From Undaria pinnatifida (lineage: Eukaryota; Sar; Phaeophyceae; Laminariales; Alariaceae): 64,000 nt of DNA. Of the stretch, positions 40,090-52,421 are shown piece after piece. The DNA is taken from positions 6,309,494 through 6,373,493 of the forward strand of contig JABAKD010000019.1 of the NCBI GenBank assembly GCA_012845835.1. Reading direction: 5' to 3'. The notes below the pieces were generated by a model that was not told the origin of the DNA, searched no databases, and worked only from the letters and a program-made list of their open reading frames with translations. Numbering within the stretch: the first letter of the stretch is position 1; each line of letters starts with the position of its first letter. A program made the position numbers and the translations under genes.

Positions 40090-43000
40090 GTTGTTCTCAT
40101 GTTAACTAATCGCTGTAACCTGTGCCGTGGTCACAAGACAGGCTCTAATATCTCTGGAGCGGAAAAACAAAATACATCAGGCGCAAACAAACAAGCACTT
40201 TGGAATCTAGACTGGAGTTATCGAGACCCAGCTATTGCTTTCGTGGTTATCCTCATTCGAGCGTCCGGTGTTTGTTGGCGACCCGTACACGAGCGTCCAG
40301 TATGTCCCGCCGAGCGCCTTTTGGCAGCCGACGGCACACAAATATAGCAGCTCGTCGTTTCGGCTTTGAATGTATTCGGAGAAACCAAAGCGACTGCTCG
40401 TTGACGGCACGGTCGTAAGCCTCAGTTTGGTCAGCGGCGTTACAATGCCTGGTTGCAGGCTTTAGTGGCGTATTGTCGCCGTCCGTAAAATCTCTTGTCG
40501 GAATTGTGGCTTCTCGTGTGTTGCATGGCGTTAAGGCTTTCTTGTGTCTCGAGGCATATTCAAGCGAATATAAGGTTGTTGGTGGTGGTGGTAATGGCGA
40601 CATTGGTTTTGGTACTGATTGTGGCGTTGCTGTTGGTGGTGGTGGTTATGGTGGTGATGGTGTTGTTGTCGTTGTCGTCGTTTATGTTGTTGTTGCTGTT
40701 GCTGCTGTTGTTGTCGTTGTTGTTATTGTTATTGTTGTTATCGTTGTTGTTGGGTGGTAGTGTTGACGGTACTTATATTGAGGCTGCGGTTGTTATTATT
40801 TGTTGTGGTGGTTGTTCTCGTATTAACTCACCGCCGTAAATATATTCCGCGGGCACAAGGCAGCCTCTACTTATCCCGAGCACAAGAATGAAGTAAACCA
40901 AGCCGCAAGTGAGCAATCGATCTGGAGCCTACCATAGCCTGATGTTATCGAGATCTAACCTTCGTTTTTTGTGGTGACCCGTATTCAAGTGTCCGATGTT
41001 TTTTGGGGACCCGTATTCAAGCGCCCGGTGTTTTCTGGCTCGCGCCTTGTTGCAGTGGAGGACGCAAAATATATTAGCGTGTCATTTTTCTTTCGAGATA
41101 ATATCGGGAGAGACCGGATTTTGACATGCATTTGACTAAGCCTAGGGACCTGCTCGTTGTCGGCGCAGGCTTGATAACCGTTCGGCCGTCATGTTCGAGA
41201 GGTCTATCCAAGAGCCCGCAGGTTCTCGTTAACTTTGATAAGTCTGCGGACAGAGCCAACGACGATGCTGCTTCTAGTGTTTGCGTTTTGTGTTTTGTTC
41301 CCTCTGCCTTAAGACGGATTGTTGTTTTTCGAAATGTTGGTGTGCTGCTGAGCGTGTGGCCGCAAGCGGTGGAGGCCAGCGTGAAAGCACGGCTGTACCG
41401 TCGTGTTTTCTGTCGTCGTCCGATTTCGTTTGTTTCCGAATTGGTGTCTCCTTCTGTATTGCGTAACGTTGGGGAGGTCTTGTGTCGTGAGACGAAAGCG
41501 AGCGGATATATGCTGTTGATGGTATTGTTGTTGTTGTTGTCGCTGTTGTCGTTATAGTTGTTATCTGTTGTGGTGGTCGTTCTCACATTCACTCGCCGCT
41601 GTAGCCTGTTCCTTGGTCACAAGACAGGCTCCACCAACTCTGGAGCGGAAGAATGAAATACATGCAGGCGAAAGAAAAACAAGCGATCTAGAACCTAGAC
41701 AGGTGTTATGGAAGTTCAACTTTTGTTTTTTTGTGGTAACCCGTATTCGAGCGTCCGGTGTTTTGTTGGCGACCCGTACTCGAGTGCGGTCCTGTAGCAG
41801 ACGACGTAAATATTTCAGCATATCGTTTCGGCTTTGAGGTGTATTTGGAGGTAACAAAGCGACTTGTCGTAGACGGCACAAAATTGATGCTCAATTCGGC
41901 CAGCGGCATTACCATGCCCGAAGAATGGGCTGTAGAGGCGTGTTGTACGTTGCCGTCCATATGTTATCTTGTCGAGTTGGTTGTTACTCCGGTGTTGGAT
42001 GGCGTTAATTGAGGATGTCTTGTTTCACGAGATCAAAGCGAGCGAAGATGTGTTTGGTGGTGGTGGTGTCGGAGGTGGTGGTGGTGGTACTGGTGGTGGT
42101 GGTGTTGGTGTAGGTGATGGTGTTGGCGGTGTTGTTGCTGTTTTATGTTGTCGTGGTTGTTTTGGGGTTAGCCCTTGTGGGGCCCACGTAGAGCGATACA
42201 ACAAACTATACACTCATTCTTATCATGGAGCGCGAGCATGCATCACACGGCAATAGAAGCTGTGCACGCGTGTCTGACAGGTACTTGCGTTGGAGTTCGA
42301 CCGTAAAACCGTCGTCACCTTAATCTACTAGCAACCCGGGTTGCTTCGTGCTTCGTGTGAAGGATGCTGCGGTCGCCAGTTTTATTCGACATTTTTTCCC
42401 TCTGAAGCCCCAAAAGACTTAAAACTCACCCCCGCAAAACTATTCCGTGGGCACAACACAGGCTCTTATAGTTCTGCGGCGGAAGAATACAATATTTGAG
42501 GCGCAACGCAAACAACCTGGAACCTAGACTGGTGTTATCGAGATCCGACTTTTGGACTTGTGGCGACCCGTATTCGAATATCCCGTGTTCTTCGGCGACC
42601 CGTATTCGAACGTCCGGTGTTTGTTGGCGGGCGGGCGGGCTGGCGGACGCCTTGTTGCAGCGGATGACATGAAACCAACAGCGTATGGTTTCGGATTTTT
42701 TTTTCATTTTTTTTCAAAACGTTCAAGCGACTGCTCGTTGAAGGCACGGGCTTTGTTCTTGATTGGGCTAGTGGCGTTACAATGTCGAGTTGCGGGCTGT
42801 ATCAAGCGTCGTGTTCTCTGTCTCTGGCAGTAAGTTATTTTTAGTTCGAATTGGTGGTTCTGCACTTTGCTGCATGGCGTTGAGGATGCCTGTTTCACGA
42901 GACGAAACCGAGCGAAGACGTGCTGGTGGTGGTGTTGCTGGTGGTGTTGCAGGTGGAGGTGTTGCTGGTGTTGGTGTTTTCGGTGGTGGTGTTGGTGTTG

Positions 43001-46000
43001 TTGTTGTTGCGATTGTTGTTGGGGCTGTACAAGTAGTTGTTTGTTGTCGTGGTCTCATTTTAACTCACCGCAAGTAATCTATTCCGTGGTCACAAGACGG
43101 GCTACGTAACTACTATGGAGCGGAAGAATAAATACATGTATAACTTTTATGGATCGGAAGAATAAAATGCATCAGGCCGCAAGCATGAAAGCGATCTGGA
43201 ACTTGTGATAGCCTGGTGTTATCTAGATCCGACTTGTGATTTACTGGTGACCCGTATTCGGAATTCCGTTCTTGTTTTTTGGCGTGTACCCTCTTTCGGT
43301 GGACGACATCCGAAAATACCGTGCACATGCTTTCGGCTTTTGGTATATGTTTGGAGAAACCAAAGCGATTGGTCGTACGCAGCACAGCCTTAATTCTCAG
43401 TTCGGTCATTTATCTTTCGATATGTCTGCCCAAGAGCCAGCGATTCCATTTTTGTTCCAACGAAGGACTACAAAAAACTAAGAAAATAACAGGGGATCGT
43501 AAGAAAATAAAATTATCAACTGTATGGGAATTTGGCAGAAAATAAACGCCGAAACTTTCGCCAAAATGGTGAAGAAAACTTTAGCAAACACTTGCTTGAA
43601 AACGCCTCTAAAGGTCTTCCCGATATCCGGCGATTGGCTATCTTCCGCAAGTCTGCCCGAAAGCCAGCGATGATGCTGCTTGCGTTTGTGTTTCCCCGCC
43701 CCCCCTCTGCCGTCAGACAATTTTTTTTTTAGCAAACTGTTGGTGTTGCTATGGGGCGGGTGCTAAGGAAAGCCGCCCCACCAGCCGCAAGGGGTCGGGG
43801 TGAGCGTGAAGGCATGGCTGTAGCGGCATGTTGTCTGTCGCCGTTCTTGGGTTTGTTTCCTTGAATTTGTGGTTCCTCCTGTGTTGCACGGCGTTGAAAA
43901 TGCCTGCCATGAGCCAACAGCGAGCGCAGATATGCTGTTGGCGATTGTGCTGATGGTGGCTGGTGGGGTGGTGTAGGTAGTGGTATTGGTGTTGGCGTTG
44001 GTTGTGGTGTTGTCGGTGGAGATGGCGGTGTTGTTGGTGTCGTTGGTGGTGTTGTTGTTGCTGCGGATGTTGAGTTGTTGTTGCTGTTGTTGATTTCGTG
44101 GCTGTTGTCACATAAACTCACCGCCGCAAATTTATTCCATGGTCACAAGGCAAGCTCTTATAATTCTGGGGCGGAAGATTAAAAATACACCAGGCGCAAA
44201 CGAGCAAATGGTCTGGAACATAGGCTGGTGTTATCGAAATCCGAGTTTCGTTTTTGTGGTGACCCGTGTTTGGATGTCTGTGATGGTTTTTTAATACCCG
44301 TACTCGAGCATCCGATGTTTTGTGTCGCGCGCCTTCTTAAAGCATTCGACCCAAAAAGCAACTGCATATTGTTCAGATTTTTTTCACGCTTTTTAGAGTC
44401 AAATCGACTGCTCGTTGAAGGCACACGCCTAATTCTGGGTTCGGTCGACGGCAGCTTTACAATGTCTGAGTTGCCGGCTGTGCGGCGTGTTGTTTGATGC
44501 TGTCCTCGAGCCTTCTTCTCGAAGTGGTGTTTCCGCACTTTCTGCATGGCCATGAGGATGCCCGTTTCACGATGCGATAGCGAGCGACATGTTCTTGTTT
44601 ATATTGGTGGTAGTGTGTGTTGCTGTTGCTGGTGTTATTGTTGTTTGGTGGTGGTGGTGGTGTTGCGGTTAATGTTGTTGAGGCTGTTGTTTTTTGTTGT
44701 CGTGGTTGATCTCATATTAGCTCACCGCCGTAAAAACAATTCCGCGATCACAAGGCAGCCTCTAATCTTCTGACTGGGAGAGAAGAATGTTATACGTAAG
44801 CCCGCATGGCAAGCAAGCGATCTGAAAGGTTACAATAGCCTTGGGTTACCGAGATGCGACTTTTAGTTTTTCGTGTGACCCGTATCGAGCGTTCGATGTT
44901 ATTTTGAGACCCGTAGTGGAGCGTCTGGTTTGTTTTTTGGCGCACCCTTCCCTCAGTGAACGACCCAAAATATAACAGTACACATATTGTTTCCGCTTTT
45001 TATATACCACGTATAATCCTGAAGCTATGAACTCGTCTGCGCTGGTCGGTGTTACTTGCCTGGTTACAAGGGGCGGTGGCTTGCTGTTTTCCCTTCGGTT
45101 TTTACAAGAATTTTGTCCCCCTTTGAAACTTGCGATACCCCCCGGGGTTTCAACTCAAGCCAACCACGTCCCGAAGGCGAAGGTTGTGTGTATAGATCTA
45201 TATGTGGAGAAACCAAAAGCGACTCCCCGTTGGCGGCAGAGGCATAACTCTTAAGCGACTTCTCGTTGGCTGCAGAGGCGTAACTCTTTTGCTACTGTAA
45301 AAACTATCCCACGCCAATTCCAGGCAATGTTTTCCCCAAATGATGGGTACAGTTCCGAAAAGGTTATTGCGTTATTGCTCGGGGCGGCCGTTGCCGTCGA
45401 TGGGCACGCCCAAGACCCAACCACTCCTCATCTTCGACGAATCTTCTTGAACCCCAGCGATTCGTTATCTCGGATAAGTTTACCCGAAGAGCCAGCGACG
45501 AACTTTGCTTTTTTTTCGTTTTGCGTTTTTGTTGTCCTCTGCCACAAGACGATTTGTTGTTATCGACATAATGTTGGTGTGCTACGGTGGGGCGTGTTCT
45601 AAAGGGAGCCGCCACCAGCCGCAAGAAGTGGGGCTAAGCGTCAAAGGACGGGTGGTGTGGCGTGTTGTATGTCGCTGTCCGTAATATTGTTTTTTTTTTA
45701 TTTAATTGGTGGCTGCTCCTGCGGTGCGTGGTGTAGAACATGCCAGTATCACGAGACGAAGGGCGCGAGCATATGTTGGTTCTGGTGGTGGTGGTGGTTG
45801 TGGTGGTGGTTGTGGTGGTGGTTGTGGTGTTATCAGTGTAAGTGGGGGTGCTGTTGACGCTGTTGGTGTTGTTGGTGGTGGTTTTGCCAGTGCGGTGCGG
45901 TGTTGTGAGGGTGCTGTAGTTATTTGTTGTAGTGGCTGTACTCGCATTAACTCCCCGCGGCATAATCTCTTCCGTGATCACAAGGCAGAATACAAATATT

Positions 46001-49000
46001 CTGGAGCGGAAGAATAAAATACATCAGGCGCAAGCAAGCAAACAAAGGATCTGGAACGCAGACTGGTGCGATCTAGATCCCACTTCTGTATTTACGGTGA
46101 ACCGCGGTCGAGGTCCCGAGGTTTGGGTTCGCGCGCGCTTGCTGTGGACGGCGCAAAACCTATCCAGAGCACGTATTGTTTTGTCTTTGATGAATGATTG
46201 GAGAAACCAAAGCGACTGCTCGTTGACGGCCCAGGCTTGATTCTCGGCTCGGCCAGCGGCATCACAAATGTACGAGTTGCGGGCTGTATCGTAGAGGTGT
46301 GTTGCTTGTCGCGACCCGTAAGTTATTTTGTTGAATTGGTGGTTCCTCCGTGGTTGCATGGCGTTGTGGATGTCCTGTGTCACGAGACCAAAGCGAGCGA
46401 AGATACATTATCGGTGGTGCTGTTATTTATTGGAGTGGTGGTGGTGATGGTGACGGTCGTGGTGGTGTTGTTGTTGCCGGTGATGTTGGTGGGTGTTGGT
46501 TTTGACGGTGTTTTTGTTGAGACGGTTGTTGTCGTTTGTTGTCGTTTGTTGTCGTGGTTGTTCTAAATTGACTCACCCCAGTAATCTGTTCCGTGGTCAC
46601 AAAGGACGGGCTCTAATTCTTCTGGAGCGGGAAGACTAAGGCACCAGCGAGCACAAGCGAGCAAACGATCCGGAACCTAGATTGGTGGTATCGAGATTCG
46701 TCTTTCGTTTTTGTGTGGTTACCCACCCGTATTCGAGTGTCCGATGCGCGCCTTCTTGCAGTGGACGACCCCAAAATATACCAGCACCCCTGTCGTTTTT
46801 AGCTTTTATATGGGTCTGGAGAAACCAAAGGCTTCCTTCACTACGTTAAAAATGATCCTGCACTAAATTCAACTAGTTTTTTATCCCCAAAAACGTGGTT
46901 ACAAATCCGAAAAGGGTGAATATCAGTTCGGCCGTTTTCTGCGATAAGTATGAACAAGAGCCAGCGGTTCGCTGTCTTCGATAGGTCTTGCCCAAAGAGC
47001 CAGCGACTGCGCTGCTTGTGGTCCTGATTTTTTCTGTTTCTTCTTTTTCCTTTTGATTTCCTTCGGCAGGTGGGTAAACACAATCGCGTACTTTGGCTAA
47101 CCCTTAGTTTTGGGGAAACACTACGTGGAATTTATGTGGGGTCATTTTTTGCAGCGGGGAAAGGGTTAAGATCGCCACACTTGCATTTTGTGTCGTTATT
47201 GTTCTTGCTATTTTTATTTTCCTCTCCCGCAAAACGGATGTCGGTGTGCTACGGCGGGGCGTGTCTAAAGAAAGCCGCGACCAGCCGCAAGGAGTGATGG
47301 GTGAGCGTGAAAGCACGGCTGTATTTTAGCGGCGTGTTGTCTGTCGCCATCCACAAGTTGTGTTCCTGGAATTGATGGTTGTGTTGCATAGCGTTGAGGA
47401 TGTCCGTTTCACTAGACGAAAACGAGCTACTAGAAGTTGTTGTTGGTGGTGGCGGTGGTGGTGGTGGTGGTGTTCGTTGTGTTGGTGCTGTTGTTGTCGC
47501 TGGTGGTAGTGTTGGTGGTGGTGATGCTGGCGGTGTTGTTGAGGCTGTTGGTGCTATTCATTGTCGTTGTTGTTCTCGCATTAACTCACCACCGTAATAC
47601 TATTCCGTGGTCACAAGAAAGACTCGAATAATTATCTAAATGAAAGAATACAATACATCAGGCACAAGCGAATAAACGGTCTAGAACCTAGTCTGGTGTT
47701 ATCGAGATCCGACTTTCATTTTTGTCCAGACCTGTATTCGAATGTCCAATGTTTGTTGGCGACCCGTATTCGAGCGTCCGATGTTTTTCCGCGCGCGCCT
47801 TCTTGAAGCGGACGGCACAAAACCAACAGCCCGTCGTTTCGGGTTTTTAGAAATGCTAAAGCGACTCCTCGTTGAAGGCACATGCTTGTTTCTTACTTCG
47901 GGCCAGCGGCAGTACAATGTCCGGGTTGCGGGCGGTATCATGGCGGCTTGTTGTCTGTCGCCGCCCGTATGTAAATTTCTCGAATGGGTGGTTCCTCCGG
48001 TGCTACATCGTTGTTGAAGATGTCTTGGTCACGAGACGAAATCGAGCGAAGGTATGTTGTTGGTGATGGTATTGGTGGTGTTGTTGTTTGTTGTTGATGT
48101 CGTTATTGATGTTGAGGTTGTTGCTTCTTTTTGTCGTGGTTGTTGCAACTCTAGCCCGCCCTCGCTAATGCATTCCGTGGTCACTGGAGCCTGGCTCTAC
48201 TAACCTTTGACCAGAAGCATTAGCACATCAAGCCGCCAGCAAGCAAGCGATCTGGAACCTATGATAGCCTGGTGCTATCGATATCCGGCTTTCATGTTGT
48301 GGTACGCAATATTCGAGAACGTACGCTGTTTATTTTTTGGCGACCCGTCTTCTCAGAGCGCCTGATGTGTTTGGCGCGCGCGTTCTTGGAGCGAGACAAC
48401 CCAAAAGCAGTTCAGTTTTTGAGGTATAATCGGATAAAACCAACGCAAGCGCTCGTTGACGACACCATATTTATTGTTTGAGACATGCTTGGCGTGGCCA
48501 AACGACTACTTGTTGACGGCACCATTGTTTGCCGGGTCGTTTTTTTTTTTTTCGGAGATTCGTTTTGTTGGATAAATCTTCCCAAACAGCCAGCGACGAT
48601 GCTGCTTTTTCATGGTGGTTTTGTTCTCTCCACCGCCTCACTTCGGATTGTGTTTGTTTGCTTAATGTTGGTGTGCTATGGAGCGTGTGCTGAAGTACGC
48701 CGCCACCAGCCGCAAGGGGGGCGGGGTGAGAGCGTGAAAGCACGGCTGTCCTCGTAACGGCGTGTTGTCTGTCGCCATCCGTAGGTTATGGTTCTCGAAC
48801 TGGTGGTTCCTCCAGTGTTGCGTAGCGTTGAGGATGTCTGTGTCACGAGACGAAATTGGGCGAAGATGCGTTGTCGGTGGTGTTGTTACTTTGTGGTGTT
48901 GTTATTTTGTGGTAATGGTGGTGTTGACGGTGGTGCTGTTGTTGAGGCTGTTGATTTTGTTGTCGTGGTTGTTGTTGGCAGCGTTCGTGTTATTGTTGGG

Positions 49001-50120
49001 GCTATTGGTAATATTCGTCATGGTTGTTCTCGCATTGACTCACCGCTGTAAATCTGTTCCATGGTGTCTTGCTCTAATAATTCTGGAGCGGAAGAGTAAA
49101 CTACGTCAGGCTCGAGCAAAAGCAAAGCGATCTGAAACCTTAAGCTTTTCTGTCCAGAATCCGAGGGGGGGGGGGGGGTGGGGGTGAACCGTGGTCGAAC
49201 GTCCGATGCTTTTTGGTGACCCGTATTCGATTGTCCGATTTCTTTATTGTTCTACCGGTGTTCGGGCATGCGACGTATTCTTAACCCGCGCCTTCCTACA
49301 GCGGGCGACACAAGAAAAAAGATAAGACGTCGTTTCGGTTTTTTAGTTGTATTTGGAGAAACCAAATCGTTCGCTTGTCGACGGCACAGGCTTAACTTTT
49401 CTCATTATGGCCATTATCTCCGATGGGTTTTCTTCCCAGCAGCCGGCGACGATGCTGCTTTCTTTCGTGCGATGTTTTTTTTTTCCTCCTGCCGCAAGAT
49501 GCATTGTTGTGTGTGAAGTGAAATGTTCGTGTGCTTCTTCTGCCGCAAGACGCATTTGTTGTTTTGCAAATGTTGCTGTGATACTGGTCGTGTGCGAATG
49601 GGAGCCGCCGCCAGCTCGGCGGGATGGGGGTAAGCGTGAAAGTACACAACGCTGAAGTTGTGGCAGTGCGCAAAGTTGAGCACCACCGACCGGATTGCGT
49701 CAACACCCCTGAGGGACTTGAAAGGCGAAAAAATATGTCGAAATAGAGCGGGGATCACAGAACCGGCCACAAGGAGCTCTTGGGCAAGAAAATGTAAGGG
49801 TTGCACGCAAAGAAAATGTAAGGGTTGCACGCGCTTCAAGTTTTCTTCATGCGGCGTATGGCCTTGCGAGAAGCGTACTCCTTGGTCCGTACTATGTTGT
49901 ACAGAGTTGGGAGCGCTTAAGGACCAGAAATGGAACGCTTTGGTGGGACAAGAAATGGGGTTAGATCTTCGGGCGAGAAGCCCTCGGATATACGTGTAAA
50001 AGCTTCGCGTGCATCTCCTTGTCTTGGCTCTGTTACTCTGCTCGCGTTAACTCTTTGCCGTAATCTGGTCCGCGGTGGCAGGACAGGCTTCAACAACTCT
50101 GGAGTAGAAGAATACCCCAG
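40090..50120 (+). repeat. ~10-kb tandem array, short and long monomers
   Basis: The junction segment (TTCTCGCATTAACTCACCGCCGTAA..TATTCCGTGGTCACAAGACAGGCTCTAAT..TCTGGAGCGGAAGAATA) recurs at about 40,100, 40,812, 41,577, 42,423, 43,052, 44,103, 44,708, 45,940, 46,560, 47,573, 48,143, 49,025 and 50,040. After it each monomer has a GATCTGGAACCTAGACTGGTGTTATCGAGATCCGACTTT block, GACCCGTATTCGAGCGTCCG (often twice), CGTTTCGG...TTTGGAGAAACCAAAGCGACTGCTCGTTGACGGCAC, GTGTTGCATGGCGTTGAGGATG, CACGAGACGAAAGCGAGCGA and a (GTT/GGT)n tract. Long monomers add CC(C/A)AAGAGCCAGCGACGATGCTGCTT...GTTGGTGTGCTA...GCCGCAAG..GTGAGCGTGAAAGCACGGCTG. From 42.4 to 49.0 kb monomers alternate short (570-630 bp) and long (880-1,230 bp). 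The first and last units deviate. No conserved ORF is visible. Confidence 0.9.
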
Positions 50121-51540
50121 GGATAGCGTAACAAAGAAAACAAACACACAACTGAAGCGATTCGTACTCCTCAGATCTGCCACTGCCTTATATTTGAAAA
50201 CACGTCGAATACGTTTCTTTCTTGGGTGCCTCTCGCGTCGCTCCCTTGGGTAGTGCCCATATGCCCATTGTCTCCTTGTGTACATCAAAAGAAAGCCGCA
50301 TTGCCTCGGAAGCTGTGCGTCTCTGCTTATTGCGCGCGTATGTTATCTTTTCATATAAATCCTTAGACGCGTGCTACTAGTAGCGGTAGTAGCTCTTTGT
50401 ATACTTACTGTAGGCCATGGGTTTGTTCATCGGTTTGCGCTTTCGGTTTACTCGAAATCGTTTTTTTCTCTAGGCCATATTTTATTAATAGCGTATCGGA
50501 AACAGAAAATGAACGTTTTTCGAATCGCAAATCCGGTTTGGCTATATCTTATAGACCCAAAAATGGCGATTTTTCAGGCTTCCATTTTCGGATATCGTTT
50601 TCGGACGGGCCTTCAGCAGAAAAGGGGGTCCATTTTCAGATGAAATCCCCGTCCGAAATGCATCCGGATTTAGTTGGACACATGTCATGGGAGGTAACAA
50701 GCGTGGTAACAAGTCGAAAACAGAGTAACAGTAGTGCTGTATAGTAGCAAGAGTACAAGATGCAAGACACGCGCATCAGACACATCTATCTGTCCGCTGA
50801 GCAAGCAACACGTGTATCATCGGGGTATTGGTGCCACTGCTGCTGTGTCTCGCTATCCGCTGGCGCACGCCTCGGGCCTCACCACGAGCCGATGGGATCG
50901 GATAGTGATGGTGACGACTACGAGAGCCTTGCCGCTCTCCTCGCAGTCTCGCGATTGCACCATTCGCCAAACACACGACACACACTACTACTACGTGCTC
51001 GTATTTGTCGAGGACGAGGACAGCCAGCCACCGTCTGCGACATATATGTCGTTGATGCACGAAATCGACGGGAGCGAGGGGAAAAACAACCCTCCTCGCG
51101 TGAAGCACACATACCGTGTTTTCCCTCGGCCCATCTACAAAGCTTAACCTGCGTGTGCGCTAAATTCCTCTGGTCAGGCGAACTCGTGGGAGTGCATAGT
51201 CGAACGATCGCCGTTGTTGGTTTTTTTTCACGAGGGCTTTCTTCAAAAACCACTCGAGGAAAATTCGGGTTTCATTATAAGGGTCGTCGATCCGATTCTG
51301 CCCGTCTGATTCTGCCGTCCGAAAGTCAAGCTCATTTTCTGTTTCGGATGCGCTATTATTCGAGATGGCCTCAGAAAGAAAGAAGAAATAGAGGTCCTCA
51401 CGTGAGCAGCCTTAGAAAATCGTATCATGTGTCCGAACGTTTGTACCTATTTTCAGGGCTGCTTCGTCTGGGGGCGATGCTAACGTCGTCATTGATTTTC
51501 GACAGTTTTCCCGTCTGAAGTGCCAAACCGGTTATAATCT
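50121..51540 (+). other. Intronic stretch with an uncharacterised 252-codon ORF
   Basis: The ORF 50,760-51,518 is one of the longest in the window outside the retroelement. It contains GSDSDGDDYESLAALLAV (about residues 46-63). An overlapping frame (50,734-51,147) ends with a more protein-like stretch, VLVFVEDEDSQPP to VFPRPIYKA, then TAA. A CTCCTCGCAG acceptor-like site lies between the two stretches. I recognise no family. It could be a small nested gene, a retrocopy fragment or chance. Confidence 0.25.
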
Positions 51541-51544
51541 CCCC

Positions 51545-52010
51545 GTCTCGAAAGGGACGCGTGGTCAATGGTCAAATGACTAAGGCAAGCAAGCAACAAA
51601 TGAGACCCCCCCCCCCTCCCGGGTGGAGAACCCTAACCCCGCATAAGGGGAATGATCGCATCACGTAGTGTGTATATGGTAACGCACCCACGAGGCAGTT
51701 ACATAGTAATACCCATTGCTATCTCTGAAGTGGCCACACCAGAAAACGAAGTAACTCATTGGCGCTGTCACCCATACGCAAGATAGTAGGCACATGGTGC
51801 CGAAGTCCGTCTTACGAGCGGTTCTTGGAAGGATGCACTTCACCCTTCATGCGACTCGCCGAACACCTCACGGCGCTTCGCGCTTGGTGCAAGCAATGTC
51901 TGCCTGGTTGGTAAAAACCCGACATGCTCCGTCCCGGCATAGTACGGATGCGAGGGTCTATGGTCATACGACTACGACCATGCACAAACTGAGTACCCCC
52001 CCCCCCCCGA
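51545..52010 (+). repeat. Two dispersed repeat B copies
   Basis: Short form at 51,545-51,620 (CGAAAGGGACGCGTGGTCAATGGTCAAATGACTAAGGCAAGCAAGCAACAAATGAG then C-run); long form at 51,845-52,010 (CGACTCGCCGAACACCTCACGGCGCTTCGCGCTTGGTGCA ... CTGAGTAC then C-run). The latter pairs with 13,195-13,372. Confidence 0.8.
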
Positions 52011-52109
52011 CCCCTCCTTGATTTGCCCTCTTTTTTTGTGTTCTCAATTCGTGTAATGTTCGTTTGCCCTACCCACTATTTTTTGTTTTCGTTCGCTGTT
52101 TTGTATTTT

Positions 52110-52215
52110 TTGTTGGTTCAGCCAAGGCGAGCGGTGACGGAAATGATGCCCATGAAACGTGGTCTATGGCTTTTCTTTCTGTTTGCGTTAAGCTTACCCA
52201 CACCCTCCTTCCCCT
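52110..52215 (+). pseudogene. Decayed duplicate of the start of MRPL13 exon 4
   Basis: AGCGGTGACGGAAATGATGCCCA (from about 52,130) matches GGCGGTGATGGGAATGATGCCCA in exon 4 with few mismatches, at a constant offset of 303 bp. Weaker matches continue (GTTAAGCTTACCCACACCC against ACGAAGCTTCTCATTTACCC). It reads RRAVTEMMPM in place of RRAVMGMMPK, then loses the family sequence. GGTTCAG lies just upstream, an acceptor-like site. It is a relic of a local tandem duplication; use as an alternative exon would give a truncated or altered C-terminus. Confidence 0.75.
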
Positions 52216-52421
52216 TCCTTGGCTAACCCGCTTTTGGTTTGCTTTGTTTTGTTTTGAACGCGTGACATCAGCCGCCGACGTAAAAGCGAACTAACTGAAT
52301 GTCCTTTTTCTCTACTCTTCTTTTTATTCCGTCTCGTGTCCTTTCGTTTCGCTTCGCTTCCGTGCGCTTCGGGTCGGTTCGCTTCGTTTTGCTTCGTCTC
52401 GTTGCGTTTATTTTTTCCAAG

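Larger units (their letters stand above)
39358..52421 (+). other. MRPL13 intron 3 (GT-AG, 13,064 nt)
   Basis: Starts GTATGT at 39,358 and ends ATTTTTTCCAAG at 52,421, phase 0. It is dominated by the higher-order tandem array (about 40.1-50.1 kb) and ends with a decayed copy of part of exon 4 and a pyrimidine-rich CTTCG-type repeat (52,340-52,410) that leads into the acceptor. Confidence 0.9.

Noticed and set aside
39489-40347. 206- and 230-codon overlapping frames
   Set aside because: Both run through the 90-bp MITE or the (GTT)n tract at the array start and share no family similarity.
40090-50120. A CRISPR array or a multi-exon repeat-protein gene
   Set aside because: Monomers are 570-1,230 bp, diverged and without conserved frames or short spacers; this is satellite-type DNA.
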